Positions 1 through 11,133 are shown, counted from the stretch's first letter. The stretch is 64,000 nucleotides of DNA from Fereydounia khargensis (GCA_026413255.1 JAOCZO010000006.1:124001-188000); one strand, 5' to 3'. Numbers and translations: made by a program. The notes: generated by a model not told the origin, from the sequence alone.

Positions 1-964
1 AAGCCTGGCTGGCTGGCTGGCTGGCCGGGCGCATGAAAATGGACTGAGAAGCGCGAGCAGTATCTGTAGTCATGGGGCGGACTTCCGGTGCCAAAGCAGC
101 AAGGGCAGCCGGCGTTTCTGAGTTTAGCACAACACACGTCTTGGCACAGCCCGGCCCCCTCTCCCCCCTCCACTTTGGCACCCGCTGTGTATTGTAAACA
201 TGGCCACCGAGAGAACAGAATAGAACCGCCCATCTAGCTAGTCAAGTCAGGCAGCTTCCAAATCTGTTGTCAGGTTCTAAATGAAGGCGACGCCCTGGGC
301 CAAAGGCGGTTGCAGCCTTTCGTCATATCAATGCAAAATGTATCCCAAGGCGTATCGTGGTCTTTGAATGAAGCAGAGGGGCGAGCGTTGCTTGGGTAGC
401 GACCCACTCGAATCGAAAAGGGGGGGGGGTCGGTCATCAAATTCGAGGGGAGGAGCGAGGGCGAGGGCGAGGGCGGATGAATCGATCCCGCCCAAAGGCG
501 TGTGGGAAGGGAACGGCACCCGCCCACCAGACGCAGAGAAAGAAAAAAAATCACACTCGAAAATCAGCCTGGTCAAGTGCCCACCTCCTCGCTGTCCCTG
601 TCGTCCTGGTCTGCCCTGTGCCGATTGTCACTTTCCTCCTCTGCTGCCGTGCGTGCATCTGGCTGCCCTTTGGCCGCATTGCGCAGACGTCTTTGACCTT
701 CTCGCTCGCTGCCCCGTCTCCCCTCAACCCCATCCTATCCTTCACCGACCTCTCGACCATACCTTCTTTTGGATCTGCATCCTCCATCATCCAACCGACG
801 GCTCCTCACTTTTCGGACTTTGCCTTGTCTTTCGTCTTCTGTCAGTGGTATACGGCCTTACTCCTAGCGTATCGCCGCCCCGCAGAAAGCACCGCAACGC
901 TCCGTCTACTCAACGGTCTCTCATCGTCTTCGCCATCATCAACCCTCAGGACACGTAGCACATC
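1..964. other. 5' flanking region without a supported gene
   Basis: The left edge starts with a GGCT tetranucleotide run (5-25). Several open frames cross 270-960, but they overlap on both strands and have no recognisable domain, so I do not call a gene. The pyrimidine-rich tract from about 680 to 960, just before the proposed start codon at 965, looks like promoter and 5' UTR of the membrane-protein gene to the right. Confidence 0.5.
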
Positions 965-2757
965 ATGGGTGAGTACTGACCAACATCCTCAATTCGAGCA
1001 GTTTGGCTTTCGAAGATCCGGTCGGGATCCTCTGTATCGACAAAGCGAAAAAAAATACTGGCCAGCCCCATTTTCCTTCCGGTGCTTCTCTGGTTGTACG
1101 AGGTCATGATTCCAGTAGCCACCAAAATGCTGTTTGAAGCTCTATTGTTTTGGGCTTGATGACAAGATGCCGGTGTGTTGGGAACAGCCATGCTCTCCTT
1201 CACCAAAATGGCGATCCGTCTCCCCGCTGTCCTTACTTTGCAGGAGAACCTTCGAACTGCCTGTCTGCTCGATCGTTCCTCTCCATCGTGACACATCTCA
1301 AGTTAACCATTCGTTGCCTTTTTCACTCCTATTCTACCCTCGTTCATACTATCATACCATACGCCATGTTCAACCCTGGCCTCATCGCGCTTTCTGCGTC
1401 GTTGGCTGTCGAATCGCTCTTCTACGGCGCCTTGACGCTTGACGCATCAATCGATCCACTTCATTGTGCTGCCTTGACGACGTTTCTTTCACGTTCGCCA
1501 CGGCCTGCCCATGCTGTGACGACTACTCTATGTCCCCACGACTGGTCTCTGCGTTACATAACAACTATCGATCAACGCAGCTGGAATTCTGACTCTGATT
1601 CCCGATGTCATCGAAACCATCATTGGTGGTGAACCCAGTAAGTTTCTCTTCCCATTCGAAGTCCTCTCAATGGCTCAAGTACTGATTCAAGATCCTCTCT
1701 CTTCTCATTTCAAACAGCAACGATCACGACAACACGGACTGTAACCCTTTCAGATGCTTCTACGTCCTCCTCCTCCTCAAGGTACGTTTTTTCACCCCCT
1801 ACTCGACTCGTTGCAGCTGCTGACTCCTCCTTGCATCCACTTTGACAGCTCTTCAAGCTCCGTAAGTACGACTTCGGAAAGCACGACGTCTTCGAGCTCT
1901 TCAACGTCAGAGGCACCGCCTTCTAGCTCCACGGTGAGGCTACTCGTCCCTTGACACCTGCCTTTTCTGCAGATGGTCTAGGTCCGAATTGCTAGTGCTT
2001 GGTCACATGCGGCGGCCAGGACCATCTCGAATGTCTCCTGTGTTGCAAGCAGAAATCATCGTGCGGGCAGCCTTTTCCGTCGTGCTCAAGAGGCTTGTCT
2101 AGGAGCTCGTAACTGACCTGAAACGCCCCTTCGCATTTACTCTCTGCCTCCACAGTCGTCCTCCACCACCAGCAGTAGCAGCAGCAGCAGCACTCCCTCG
2201 AGCAGCAGTACCACCTCGAGCAGCAGCAGCAGCACCACCAGCAGCAGTTCTTTCACCCCAAGCAGCACTTCCGAATCAAGCAGCTCGTCTGCGCAACCTT
2301 CTCCAACATCGAGCTCCTCGCAGGCTCGACCAACCTCATCGTGAGTTTTGAGTGCATTGAGACACCCTCCCCCGGATCGTGTCACTTCTGGCTCGTCTTC
2401 TCCATTGTGTTCCTTCGTACCGTTACAACCAATTGCGCATTAGAGCCTTGGTGTTTTGTTTACTGAGTGCTCCTCCTTGCACTTTTTTCGGTTCTGTCAC
2501 CCCCTCTCTTGTTTCTCCCATCACATCCTGTATCACTCTATTGGCCTTGTGTCTCCTCACTCCGTTCTCGCAGTGACGATCCAGAATCTCCGACCAGATC
2601 TCTGACATCAACTTCGTCTTCTCCTCAAACCTCTTCAAATCCTTCCTCCAACAATAACAATAACGACAACAACAATAACGACGGCAACAACCAAAATGGA
2701 AATGGCAACAATAACAACGGTAACAACACCAACGACAATGACAACAACGGTGGCAAT

Positions 2758-2813
<56 letters not shown>

Positions 2814-3792
2814 CCAAAATGGCGGAAACAGTCAAGAGCCTTCGCCCTCTGTCGTCACGACATTCACCTCGTACACCACTGTCACTGCCCCAGATGGCGC
2901 AGTGAGCACTTCGACGTTCTTCGAGATAACCACCGCCAACGGCCAACTCAATGAGGGCAGTGGCGGCAGCGGCTCGGGATCAAGCTTCTTTGACAACAGC
3001 GGCGCTGTCGGTGGTGTCTTTGCTGTAGTTGGTCTCGTCTGCGCGGGTCTGATCGCCGGTGTCGTGTACATGCTGTACAAGCGTCGCAAGGCGCAGAAGA
3101 TGGACGCCGATGTGGTGGCCGCTGCCTCTGCTGCTGCGGCTACGACCAGGACACCCTTCGACGACGACGACCCGGAGATGATCGAGCAGCCTGGCTACGG
3201 TACTACTGGAGCCGCCGGTGCCTCGGGCGCGTACGGTGCGAACAACGCCATGATGCAGCAGTACTACAACAACTATGCGCCCTCTACCAATGAGTACGAG
3301 CCCAGCCACTTTTCGGTCGGCACTGGTCCTGGCTACGCTGGTATGGGAGCCTACGGTCCTGGCGCTGGCGCTGCTGCTGCCGGCGCCGCTGCGTACTACG
3401 GCGCCGGTGCGGGAGCCGGTACGGATGGCTCGCACTACTACGAGAGCGTGCCCGGGCACCAGGCTGACCCCGCCGCCGCGTACTACGGCGTCGGCAGCGC
3501 GGGCCACGAGAACGGGTACAGCCAGCACACGCACGAGGAGTCGCCGTATGTCACCGCCGCGCCTGCGGCCAGCGGTGCGCCCCAGCTCAACTGGAGCCCA
3601 GCTCACGCCGACGGCATGCGTGACGACGCTCTCCTCGGCCCCAACGTCTTCGCCGACCCCGCGAGCGGAAGCAGCAACGAGACCGACGGCCGCCTCGACA
3701 TGCGCGTACACGAGGCCGGAAGCGCCGTCAGCCTCCGTGATGACCAGGACTACGGCCGCAAGCTCGCGGTGCGCAACAACTCGGACGAGTAA
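965..3792 (+). CDS. Ser/Asn-rich single-pass membrane protein (Mid2/SKG6-like architecture)
   Basis: Proposed exons are 965-968, 1581-1637, 1718-1781, 1849-1933, 2156-2340 and 2574-3792, giving 537 aa with all phases consistent. The first exon is only ATG-G, joined to a stretch reading MAGILTLIPDV. Residues 21-130 are a Thr/Ser-rich ectodomain starting TTITTTRTVT. Residues about 157-214 are nearly all Asn. A short VTTFTSYTTVTAPDG segment precedes one membrane helix at about 276-298 (GGVFAVVGLVCAGLIAGVVY) followed by a basic stop-transfer KRRK. The cytoplasmic tail is rich in Gly, Ala and Tyr. This layout resembles fungal cell-wall stress sensors and SKG6-type proteins, but I cannot place it in a defined family. 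There is no clear signal peptide, so the 5' end is the weakest part; an exon upstream or a start near 1366 is possible. Confidence 0.7.
2758..2813 (+). repeat. (AAC)n microsatellite coding poly-Asn
   Basis: About 18 uninterrupted AAC units lie in the last exon of the Ser/Asn-rich membrane protein and encode a poly-Asn run in its ectodomain. Imperfect Asn codons (AAT, AAC with GAC and GGC) flank it, so the tract has probably grown by slippage. Confidence 0.9.
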
Positions 3793-4183
3793 ACCTTCTC
3801 ACCCAAAATTCTTACTTTACTTCCCCCACGGACACTACACTACACTTTTACTACACTACACTTATTGTATCTTAGCCCCCAGCCCTTGCCCTCTCCGCTG
3901 CTCTGGCGGCGTCGTTGCGGTTCTCTTTTCCTTGTATGAATCGGAGAGGAATTCACTATCTTTTTCTTCCTTCACGAGTCTGGTGTACTGTATTTGTGAA
4001 CGGGCAAGGGCACTCTGAGCAGAACAGTCAAGCTAGTATGAAATTGTTGACTTGAAAATGATGCGCTGCGCGATCGGGAAGCAACTCGCGGTCGAGACCC
4101 TGCAAAATGTGAAACTAATCTTACATGTGCGGTACGGTATGATGGCTGGTAGTGTAGGTGCTGTTGGATGACTCAAGAGGCGA
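3793..4183. other. convergent 3' spacer
   Basis: This spacer separates the stop of the membrane protein (+) from the stop of the DUF262 gene (-). It holds a repeated CTACACTA-like tract at about 3830-3865 and is otherwise featureless; probably both 3' UTRs. Confidence 0.5.
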
Positions 4184-6153
4184 TTAATGGTGGTATGGAT
4201 TGTTACCGCCGTAGGGACGTTGTCGGGCAGTGAGGTCTGCCTGTTGCATGCGGGAGCCTCCGTAAAAGTTCTCGCCGTAGTTGACAGGCTGGTGCATGGC
4301 TGGATTGGAGAGAGGGTTGGCGGCTGCGTGTTCCAGCTCAAACTGGCCACGGAAGAGACCGTTGGCATCAGAGCTGCGCCTGTTTCGGCTAGGTCGCCAT
4401 TCCGGATCGTCGTCTTCATCGTCATGAACGCGCACGCGCTTTCGACCAGCCGTCGACGTCGCCCTAGGCGCTTCCTGTCCGTCTCCCAGCGGCGGGGGGA
4501 TGGTTGCAGTGTCAATGAATTTGCGAAGGACATTGGCCACAGAGGTGTTGAACATCATGTCCTTGAACTGAGGTCGGACCTCCTCCTTCATCTGGAAAAC
4601 AATCTGGTAGAGTTGCGACAGATCCAGATGTCGGTACTTGGAGATCAAATACCCGACATAGACGAATTCTACCGGCGCAAGCGGCTTGCTCATCAAGAGC
4701 CCGTTCTTCTTCTTCGTGACTCCAGGCTTGATGCATGTCCCGTAGAGCTCATGGTTCGCAAGCGCAACGTATTTAGCCATCGTCTCGAAAATCGTCTTCT
4801 TGAACTCCTCAGTGGGAGGTTGCGACGTGTGATTTTTCAGGAACGTATCAATCTGCGAGGCAGTCGGAATATAGCGTGGAATCTGTCATCGAATCGAGAG
4901 ATAGGGATACTTTATTGTCAGTGACAGGTGAGAGGAACAATCAGTGCATGGACGACTGACGTGCGCATGGTGGATCAGAAGCGTGATTTGAGCCATGAAG
5001 AGGTAGTCTTTGCCGCGGTTGACCGTGATGATCGATTTGCCATACTGATCCGTAGATAGACCTGGAACCGGGTCGAGATACCTCTTGATGAGCATGCGGA
5101 GAAACTCAGGCCATGGACCAAGGTGGGCGGCCAGCTTCTCGGCGGAAGAGAGAGTGACACCCATCTGGACACGTGAGAACATGTCTCGCTCGATCTCATC
5201 CATGAGACCATCGAATTCAACGCATGTCAGCTGCTCGCTGGTGGTTAAAATGTCCAAGAAGCATGGTTAACAGTCAAGCAAGGGACCTTGGTGGATAGTG
5301 AGATTGTTAAAAAGAAAACTCACTTGTCAAACTTTCGGCGTTGTTGCAGTGTCAGGTGTTTGGCTCTTGGGTCGTCTGCTCTCTCCTTGTAGAAGTATTT
5401 GCGTCCTGTGGCTGGCTCTAGATAGTGCAGGACCAAGGGAAGAAGGTGAGGATCAAATGTCAGGTTGAAAGCCAAAAAGGGGTCTTTCCAGGTGACTTAC
5501 CTTTGACTGGAATCTCATTGTTCATGAAACGATAGACTGAGGACAATCGCTGTTTTCCGTCAATGCAAATGTATTCGGGGTCGCCTTCGTTCTTAGCTTC
5601 CTTGGCGGACAGCAAGATTGGGGGTACGTAGTAGTGGCGCATGATGGACTCGATGATGGCCGACTGTTTGAGTTCGTTCCAAACGACGCCACGCTGGTAT
5701 TCGGGTTCGAGGTCAATGCGCCCGTCTTTGATCATCTCGTAGAAGGTCTTTGTCGAGTACTGGGCCGCACGGGGCATCTTGAGAACCAAGCCAAGGTCGA
5801 GTCTGCACGCATAGGCGAGAGAATGGCGAGCTCTAGAGTCAGCCATACTCTCGTCAAATGTCTCAGTTCGAGATTATGGTCTACTCACATTCCTGTCTTG
5901 GAGGAGGTCCTGCTCGGCCTAGGCGCTGCAGAGCTTCCACCAGCGGCCAGGGGGGCCAGAGCTCCCTCCTCTTCGGAGGACGAGTCGCCGTCATCAACGG
6001 CGTCAAAGAGCTCGTCATCTTCGAAATCTGTTGCAACACAATAAAGCAGAAAGGCAAAGAAACGCGCACAAGGTCAGCAAGGAAGCGCCTGGCAACGCGA
6101 CAGAGCGAGGCGAACGCGTGCTACTCACCAGGATCAGGCTTTGCGGCTAGCAT
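4184..6153 (-). CDS. DUF262 (GmrSD N-terminal / ParB-like) domain protein
   Basis: Six exons on the minus strand: 6153-6129, 6027-5889, 5802-5501, 5417-5324, 5237-4961 and 4882-4184. They join in phase to 511 aa. The N-terminus (MLAAKPDPDFEDDELFD) is acidic. The DUF262 domain begins near residue 60 and contains PEYQRGVVWNE and the ParB/DUF262 nucleotide-binding signature CIDGKQRLSSVYRFM. The middle has helical segments, and the C-terminus (about residues 390-511) is a basic then Asn/Gln-rich low-complexity tail with KRVRVHDDEDDDPEW. In bacteria this fold occurs in type IV restriction and phage-defence proteins (GmrSD, BrxU, SspE). Fungal relatives exist, but I know of no function established for them. 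No HNH nuclease domain is seen, so a nuclease role is not supported. Confidence 0.88.
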
Positions 6154-6563
6154 GATAGGCAGGTAGGCGATTGAGGAGGCTCTGGCTACCTAAGCCGTTG
6201 GAAGTCTAGAGACGCTCAGCGTTAGTGGAAAACGAACCGATACAGAGAAAGGTAGCGCAATGCAGGAGATTACGGAACGAAGAGGGAGGGAGGATGAAGA
6301 GCAGCGGAACCAAAGCAGGCAGACAGGTCTGCATAGAGAGACAGGCAGATGTCGAGGTGCAGCAATGGCCACCCTGAGAGTTAATCTTCGCGTCGTCTGT
6401 CGCGTAGTTGGTCAGGCGGCCGGCCAGTCAGCCAGGCCAAAGCCTCGCTAGGCGCGTCCGCAGAAGAAAAAAAGAGGGCCTCTGGGGCGAGCAGCGAGCG
6501 GCCTTGAACCTCCACACGCAAGTTCTGCCAAGTTCAGCAACTTGACTCACCAGTTGAGCCTCG

Positions 6564-6995
6564 AGGATCTCTAGACTGCTAAGGAAATGGGAAGCACTTG
6601 CTCTGGACTTGTCAGGTAGAGAAGGATGCAAATGGCAATGGATGATGGTAGTATTCAGTGAAGGACTGATTTGGGAATAATGGGGTTTGATGATTGTGGT
6701 ATGAGGGAGGAATTCCTCAATAACTTGTTGAGTGCTCCTGAACTTTTTCACATCTCCTCCCATGTTCTGGGAAAGTTGCCAGCAAGTTGAACTAGGATTG
6801 CATGTCCCTTTTGTGGCAGCACACTGGATTTTCCCAGTGTTGTCATTTTTCCCATACTCTGGCTGCTCCATGCAATCTGGAGCATTTTAGGGGAATCAAG
6901 GAGCCTCCTGCCAGCTGCTCAGCTCACCTCCACAGAGTCACAGCAGGCCTGGCCAGTCAAACTGACTCAGCCCAACCCACCCAATCACTGCTCAG
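6564..6995. repeat. CpG-void strip, possible decayed methylated repeat
   Basis: I read each line of this 432-bp stretch and found no CG dinucleotide, whereas flanking intergenic DNA has one about every 10-20 bp. TG and CA are frequent, as expected if methylated CpG decayed to TpG/CpA. No terminal repeats, target duplication or protein remnant is visible, so the element class cannot be named. A different base-composition origin is an alternative. Confidence 0.5.
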
Positions 6996-7013
6996 CGGGA
7001 GGACCCTGACCAA

Positions 7014-7049
7014 CCGGGGCAGCAACTTCAAATACACTGACTGCCCCGG
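7014..7049. repeat. 9-bp perfect inverted repeat
   Basis: CCGGGGCAG at 7014-7022 is the exact reverse complement of CTGCCCCGG at 7041-7049, with an 18-bp spacer. It lies immediately to the right of the CpG-void strip. It could form a hairpin or a spaced binding site; no function is shown. Confidence 0.6.
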
Positions 7050-7742
7050 CTGCGCCCTTGTCTTTCCATTCCTACAGTCGCTGCCCTTCATTCACAATCC
7101 TTGGCTGGTGTGCAGATGTTGTCACGCTTGAGCCCGCCACTGGCGGCGCAGTGCTGTGCTTAGTCTTGCCGTGTCGTGTCGTGCCGTTCCGCTCTGCGCG
7201 CGGATCTGATTGTTGCGACGACGTGCGATTGTTCAGCTGTGACTGCAGAGTAGGATTTCGGCCGTAGCCTCTGTTGGGCGGATCAAGCTCATAGTCAACC
7301 TCAAACACGGTTGTGACTTTGCGATTGTGAAAGTCGGTGGGCTCTGCGCAAGCCGTATGTCTCTCTCGCTTATCAACTCTGCCTCGTTGGTAAGGGGTGA
7401 GCAGCGAGAGCGAGTCAAAGACTGGGAGAGTGAAGACTAATTGTGAGCGATTGTGAGTGATAGCTGCGCCTGCCTGATGCAGGACCCAGACAAAGTCGCG
7501 CAGCCAGGTGAGCGAGCCACTTTAGTCGATGGATCGCTGGTCACTCGTCACTCGTCACTCGAGCTGCACGGTACGGTATCTCATCTCAGGGTCGCGTGCT
7601 CAGCGCGCGACTGAGGGGCGCGCGCAACGGCCACCTCCGACTCGACTCGACTCGACTCGAGCCTCTCGACTTTTGGCCTCTGATCTCCACCCGCACACAC
7701 TCAAACACCTCTGCTTCGCCACCGTCATCACTCCATCGCATC

Positions 7743-8026
7743 ATGTTTGGCCGGCTGTTTCATCTTCTCTTCGATGCGGTACTCATCAGTGTGGCGCTGT
7801 CCGGCATCAAGCGCAGCACCGGCCTCACCCCTGCCGTATCTCGCATCCCCAACAAGGACCTCCGCAACCTCATGCGCATCTACCTCGAAGCTGGCGAATG
7901 GGTAAGTTGATGCTGTCTCCAAACTCAGGTTGTGCGATCAACGATTGATGTCTTATCAACTGGCAGGTCATGGACTTCTCTGTCGTCATTCTCGGGCGAT
8001 CAAGTTCTTTCGAGAGGGTACGATAA
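7743..8026 (+). CDS. DUF1748 family small protein
   Basis: Exons 7743-7901 and 7967-8026 give 72 aa. The sequence MFGRLFHLLFDAVLISVALS followed by GIKRSTGLTPAVSRIPNKD and ending in a YLEAGEWVMDFSV segment matches the small conserved fungal DUF1748 family in length and order. A hydrophobic helix spans residues about 5-22, so it is probably membrane-associated. The intron (7902-7966) has GTAAGT and CAG ends. The biochemical role of the family is not known to me. Its C-terminal residues (ILGRSSSFERVR) are Ser-rich, as is usual for the family. Confidence 0.85.
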
Positions 8027-8703
8027 GTACTTGCACACGACAAGCACGTCCCCGATGCGAACGATCCACCATACCCTCGACATTCAGCTGTCGATTCTCT
8101 CTACCCCTCATCCCTCATGCCCTCAATCACCCCCAGGTATCCCGTTTCTCCGTCTCTGCCATCCTTTGTATTTTCTAGCAATCGATCCGTTAAACTTTCA
8201 GACCCGACTCCTTCTGGTACGAGCATTGATGCCCGGTCGCATACAGCAGGAGCCTTGCCGAATCTCACCCAAGCCGACTCTTTGACATTGTTGTCACTAT
8301 TGCATGGCAGGTAGGAGGCAGTAAAGCTCCGCCGTGAGAGTCCTTTGCCTGCACAGTACCAACAGGGGGAGCATCGGCGTGTCAAGATAGACGTTGCATA
8401 CTCACGCTCTCAAACAGTTCACACCCATAATCAAGTTTCTGGGTCAAATGGCGCTAAATTCCTTTCAACGACCGAGTTCAAGTAAGAGGCCGTAGAAATG
8501 ATGACATAGAACAAAGGTGTACATGCGGGGGCCCGATCGTTGGCAAGGAATACGCTTTTTGGTTGGGTTGGGTTGGGTTGTGTGTGTGTGAGTGTGTAAT
8601 GTGGCGGGATAGGGATTCAACGCAACGGGACCAAACTGGTTCTCCTTCTCACTTGCTCGCGATCAAATAGCACGAGTCAAGAGAGGACAGAGAAAGGGGC
8701 AAT
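8027..8703. other. convergent spacer between DUF1748 gene and eS1 gene
   Basis: No gene is supported here. A TTGGG run followed by a TG-rich run lies at about 8560-8600. The rest is probably the two 3' UTRs and ordinary spacer. Confidence 0.5.
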
Positions 8704-10011
8704 TTAGACCGAGGCGAGGGGGGTGGGCTCCTTGAACTCGGTGGACTTGGCCTTGACACCAGCGTCCTCAGCACCGGTGTTCTCAGCACCGCCGTGGAGC
8801 TCAATAAGCTTGCCGAGCTCGAACTTGGGCGCCTTGATGAGCTTGACCTTCCTGACGTAGCAGTCCTTGATGGGGTAGATGCCCTGGCACGCCTTCTCGA
8901 CCTCTCGGCCAATGACCTCGGGGATGAGCTTGGCAACGAACTCACGGAGGTCGCACGAAGACGACTCGCGGGAGATGATCTCGAACATCTTCTGTCGGAT
9001 AGCACGGACCTGCGAGGACTGAGCGTAGGTGGTCTTGGAGACCTGGTTGGCACGGCGGCGGGTGAAGGCAATGCAGAAGACTCGGAGGAGGTAGCCGTCA
9101 GTCGTCTTAACGTCCTGGTGGCACTCAATGAGCGTCTGCCACTTGCGAACAAGCGAGCGGATCTTGTCCGAAGTGAAGTCCATGCCGTGGAAGTTGGTCA
9201 GGCAGGTTCGGCCCTGGATCTCGTCGACACGGAGCTTGAACTTGCGGAACGACTGCTCGTCATCCTTGTTAAGGTCAGCGAGCGAAGCCTCAACGATACG
9301 GCCCTTGAGCGAGTCGTTGGCGTTCTTCAGACCCTGGGATCGGTTGACAAGGGTCTTGCCAACGTTCCTGTTCTCGAAGAAGATGGGGGCCTTGACGTCG
9401 TACCAGTCCTTGCGGGTGAAGGGGTCGACAGCGCGCTTCTTCTGTCCCCTACCCTTGGAGAGCTTCTTGTTCTTGCCGACAGCTAGAGAAAGAAAGAGAA
9501 GGAACGGAGGAAACCAAGTCAGTAAAAGCTCGAAGAGGAAGAGAAGCTAGGTCGGCATCGTTCGCGCAAGTCAGCACACAGAGCCGTGGCAGTCGCAAAG
9601 GGTTGTGGTGGAAAGTCCAGTAGTGCTGTCGAGATTGGTGTTGGATACGGAGTCCCCCTGTCCGTCTTTCGTAACCGTCGTCCGCCCATGGAGTGGCCCC
9701 TCATGGAACCTCAAGTGACCCACACCTATAGCCAGCATCTCTGTTCATCACTCTCCTTGTCGGTACAGCGTGGGCTTCGAAGCGCTCAAGGCCGTCGTCT
9801 TGGAACGATAAGGTGCTCCGGATCGTTATGCTGAACGGAGCCGGTTGCCATCCGTGAATCCCAAGAGTCGAAAGAAAGGTCTATGCTGGGAAGTGTCCAT
9901 GTTGATTGGTGTCCGGTGTCTGTGTCGTTGCTATCGTTGCCAGGCTCTGTGTGTGCTGACATGGCGAAGGAATGCTGATGCTGTCGTCGACGTTGGCCCA
10001 TACTCACCCAT
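8704..10011 (-). CDS. RPS1: small-subunit ribosomal protein eS1
   Basis: The first exon is just ATG-G (10011-10008), then a 525-nt intron (10007-9483) and a long exon 9482-8704, giving 260 aa. The protein starts [18 protein letters not shown] and includes [33 protein letters not shown]-type and [17 protein letters not shown] segments that are diagnostic of eS1 (S3A). Length fits the 40S protein of fungi. It is part of the small ribosomal subunit at the mRNA exit side. The very short first exon and large first intron are typical of highly expressed ribosomal genes. I searched the intron for a C/D-box snoRNA and found no convincing pair. It is divergent from the eS7 gene. Confidence 0.95.
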
Positions 10012-11133
10012 GATGTATCAATATGTCTTGAGGGAGATGAGGCAATGGAGAGCGGTCGTGACAAACGAAAGTCATGGACTGGCTCTTGGCTAGGTCTCTG
10101 CCCTGCTCGCAGCCCAGCCTCCCGCTGCTGCTGCCGTCGTTGCCTGCTCCCTCAGGCGGATGTTCGCCCAGCCTGCTCTCTGGTGAGTGTTCACTCTGCC
10201 TGAGAACACCGACTGGCTTGGCTGTGTACTCGCTGTCGCCGTGCTACGAGGCGTGGAAGAAAATTTCGCACCGCGTAGTGTGCCCGCTTGAAGCTTCGGC
10301 CGAGGTACTTGAATATTTTTAAGTTCTACACGTGATGCACCCTTTTCCACTGTGAGCCAACACGCCCTCCGCCTTGCAGGGCAGGAAGAAGTCACGAGCA
10401 GTTGGCCACGAGTGCAATCAAGCCCAGCGAGACGCTCACAGCCAAGGCCAGCCTAGAGACGCTGGCAAAATCGAACAAGTCGAGAGGGATTGAGAGCGGC
10501 AGACAGGCCCCGCCGAGAGAGACGGCCAGCCAGCAGGCAGACTGAGCGCGCCGAGTGGGAATAGCTACGGGTGTGCTAATCTCCATCCTTCGTTCCCGGT
10601 CTCGTCACGACACCTTTCAGCCCTCGGCATCACCTCAAGGTAAGTGCTTTTGTACGCCAACCTTATCGACACACCACAGCAACAGCCAGCAACGTACGTC
10701 AGGAACCCATCAGCACGCACGACCATTGGAGCTATCGGCTTGCGAACCGGAAGGATGGAATGGTGGATGACTTGTGGGAGTGGATATGGGTAGAAGGCAG
10801 CGAGACCAGCAGCGTCGGATGCATACTGCTCGACGGAGGCCGTAGAATCAGCAATTCGGCGTTGCCGATATTCTATTTAAGGCCGTCTTGTTGTCAGGAA
10901 GAGATATCGGCAAGACCAAATATGGAAAGGGGCAGGTTCCGGTGCCTTTTGGAGGGACGAGGCTAGAAGGCTTTGAGTGGAGATATCATCGAAGGGGCTT
11001 TGTTGGTTCCGGTCCCTTCTGCGACGCTGTGGTTGTTGCTGTGGATCCCATTCACAAGGCTCAGGACATCTTGGCTGACATTCGTTCTTGCTTTCACTCT
11101 GCTTTCGACGCAACAGACCTCCTATTAGTCAAG
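10012..11133. promoter_or_regulatory. shared divergent promoter of eS1 and eS7
   Basis: This 1122-bp region lies between the ATG of eS1 (-) and the ATG of eS7 (+). An AT-rich core, GAATATTTTTAAG, is at about 10309-10325. A strong donor, CAAG-GTAAGT, is at 10640 and acceptors lie at 11116 and 11128, so the eS7 transcript may carry a 5'-UTR intron of nearly 480 nt; this is inference. No other gene is seen. Confidence 0.5.

Larger units (their letters stand above)
6154..7742. other. 1.6-kb spacer with a CpG-free strip
   Basis: This lies between the start of the DUF262 gene (-) and the DUF1748 gene (+), so it should hold a divergent promoter. The sides have normal CpG density, but 6564-6995 has no CpG at all and is AT-richer with many TG/CA steps. 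I find no coding frame with domain sense. A short GACTC tandem run (about 7638-7661) sits about 85 bp upstream of the next ATG, and a TCACTCG run lies at about 7540-7561. Confidence 0.6.

Noticed and set aside
270-1109. Several overlapping open frames on both strands left of the membrane-protein gene
   Set aside because: They overlap each other, are low-complexity or Arg-rich, and show no domain; fits GC-rich spacer and leader sequence.
6564-7050. LTR, MITE or other named element in the CpG-void strip
   Set aside because: No terminal repeats, target-site duplication or coding remnant can be seen, so no family is claimed.
8794-9486. 230-residue plus-strand frame opposite eS1
   Set aside because: Antisense shadow of a highly conserved ribosomal gene with strong codon bias; Leu/Val/Asp-rich with no domain.
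9540-10000. C/D-box snoRNA in the eS1 intron
   Set aside because: A GTGATGA C-box-like motif is present on the minus strand near 9746, but I found no CTGA at a suitable distance and no terminal stem.
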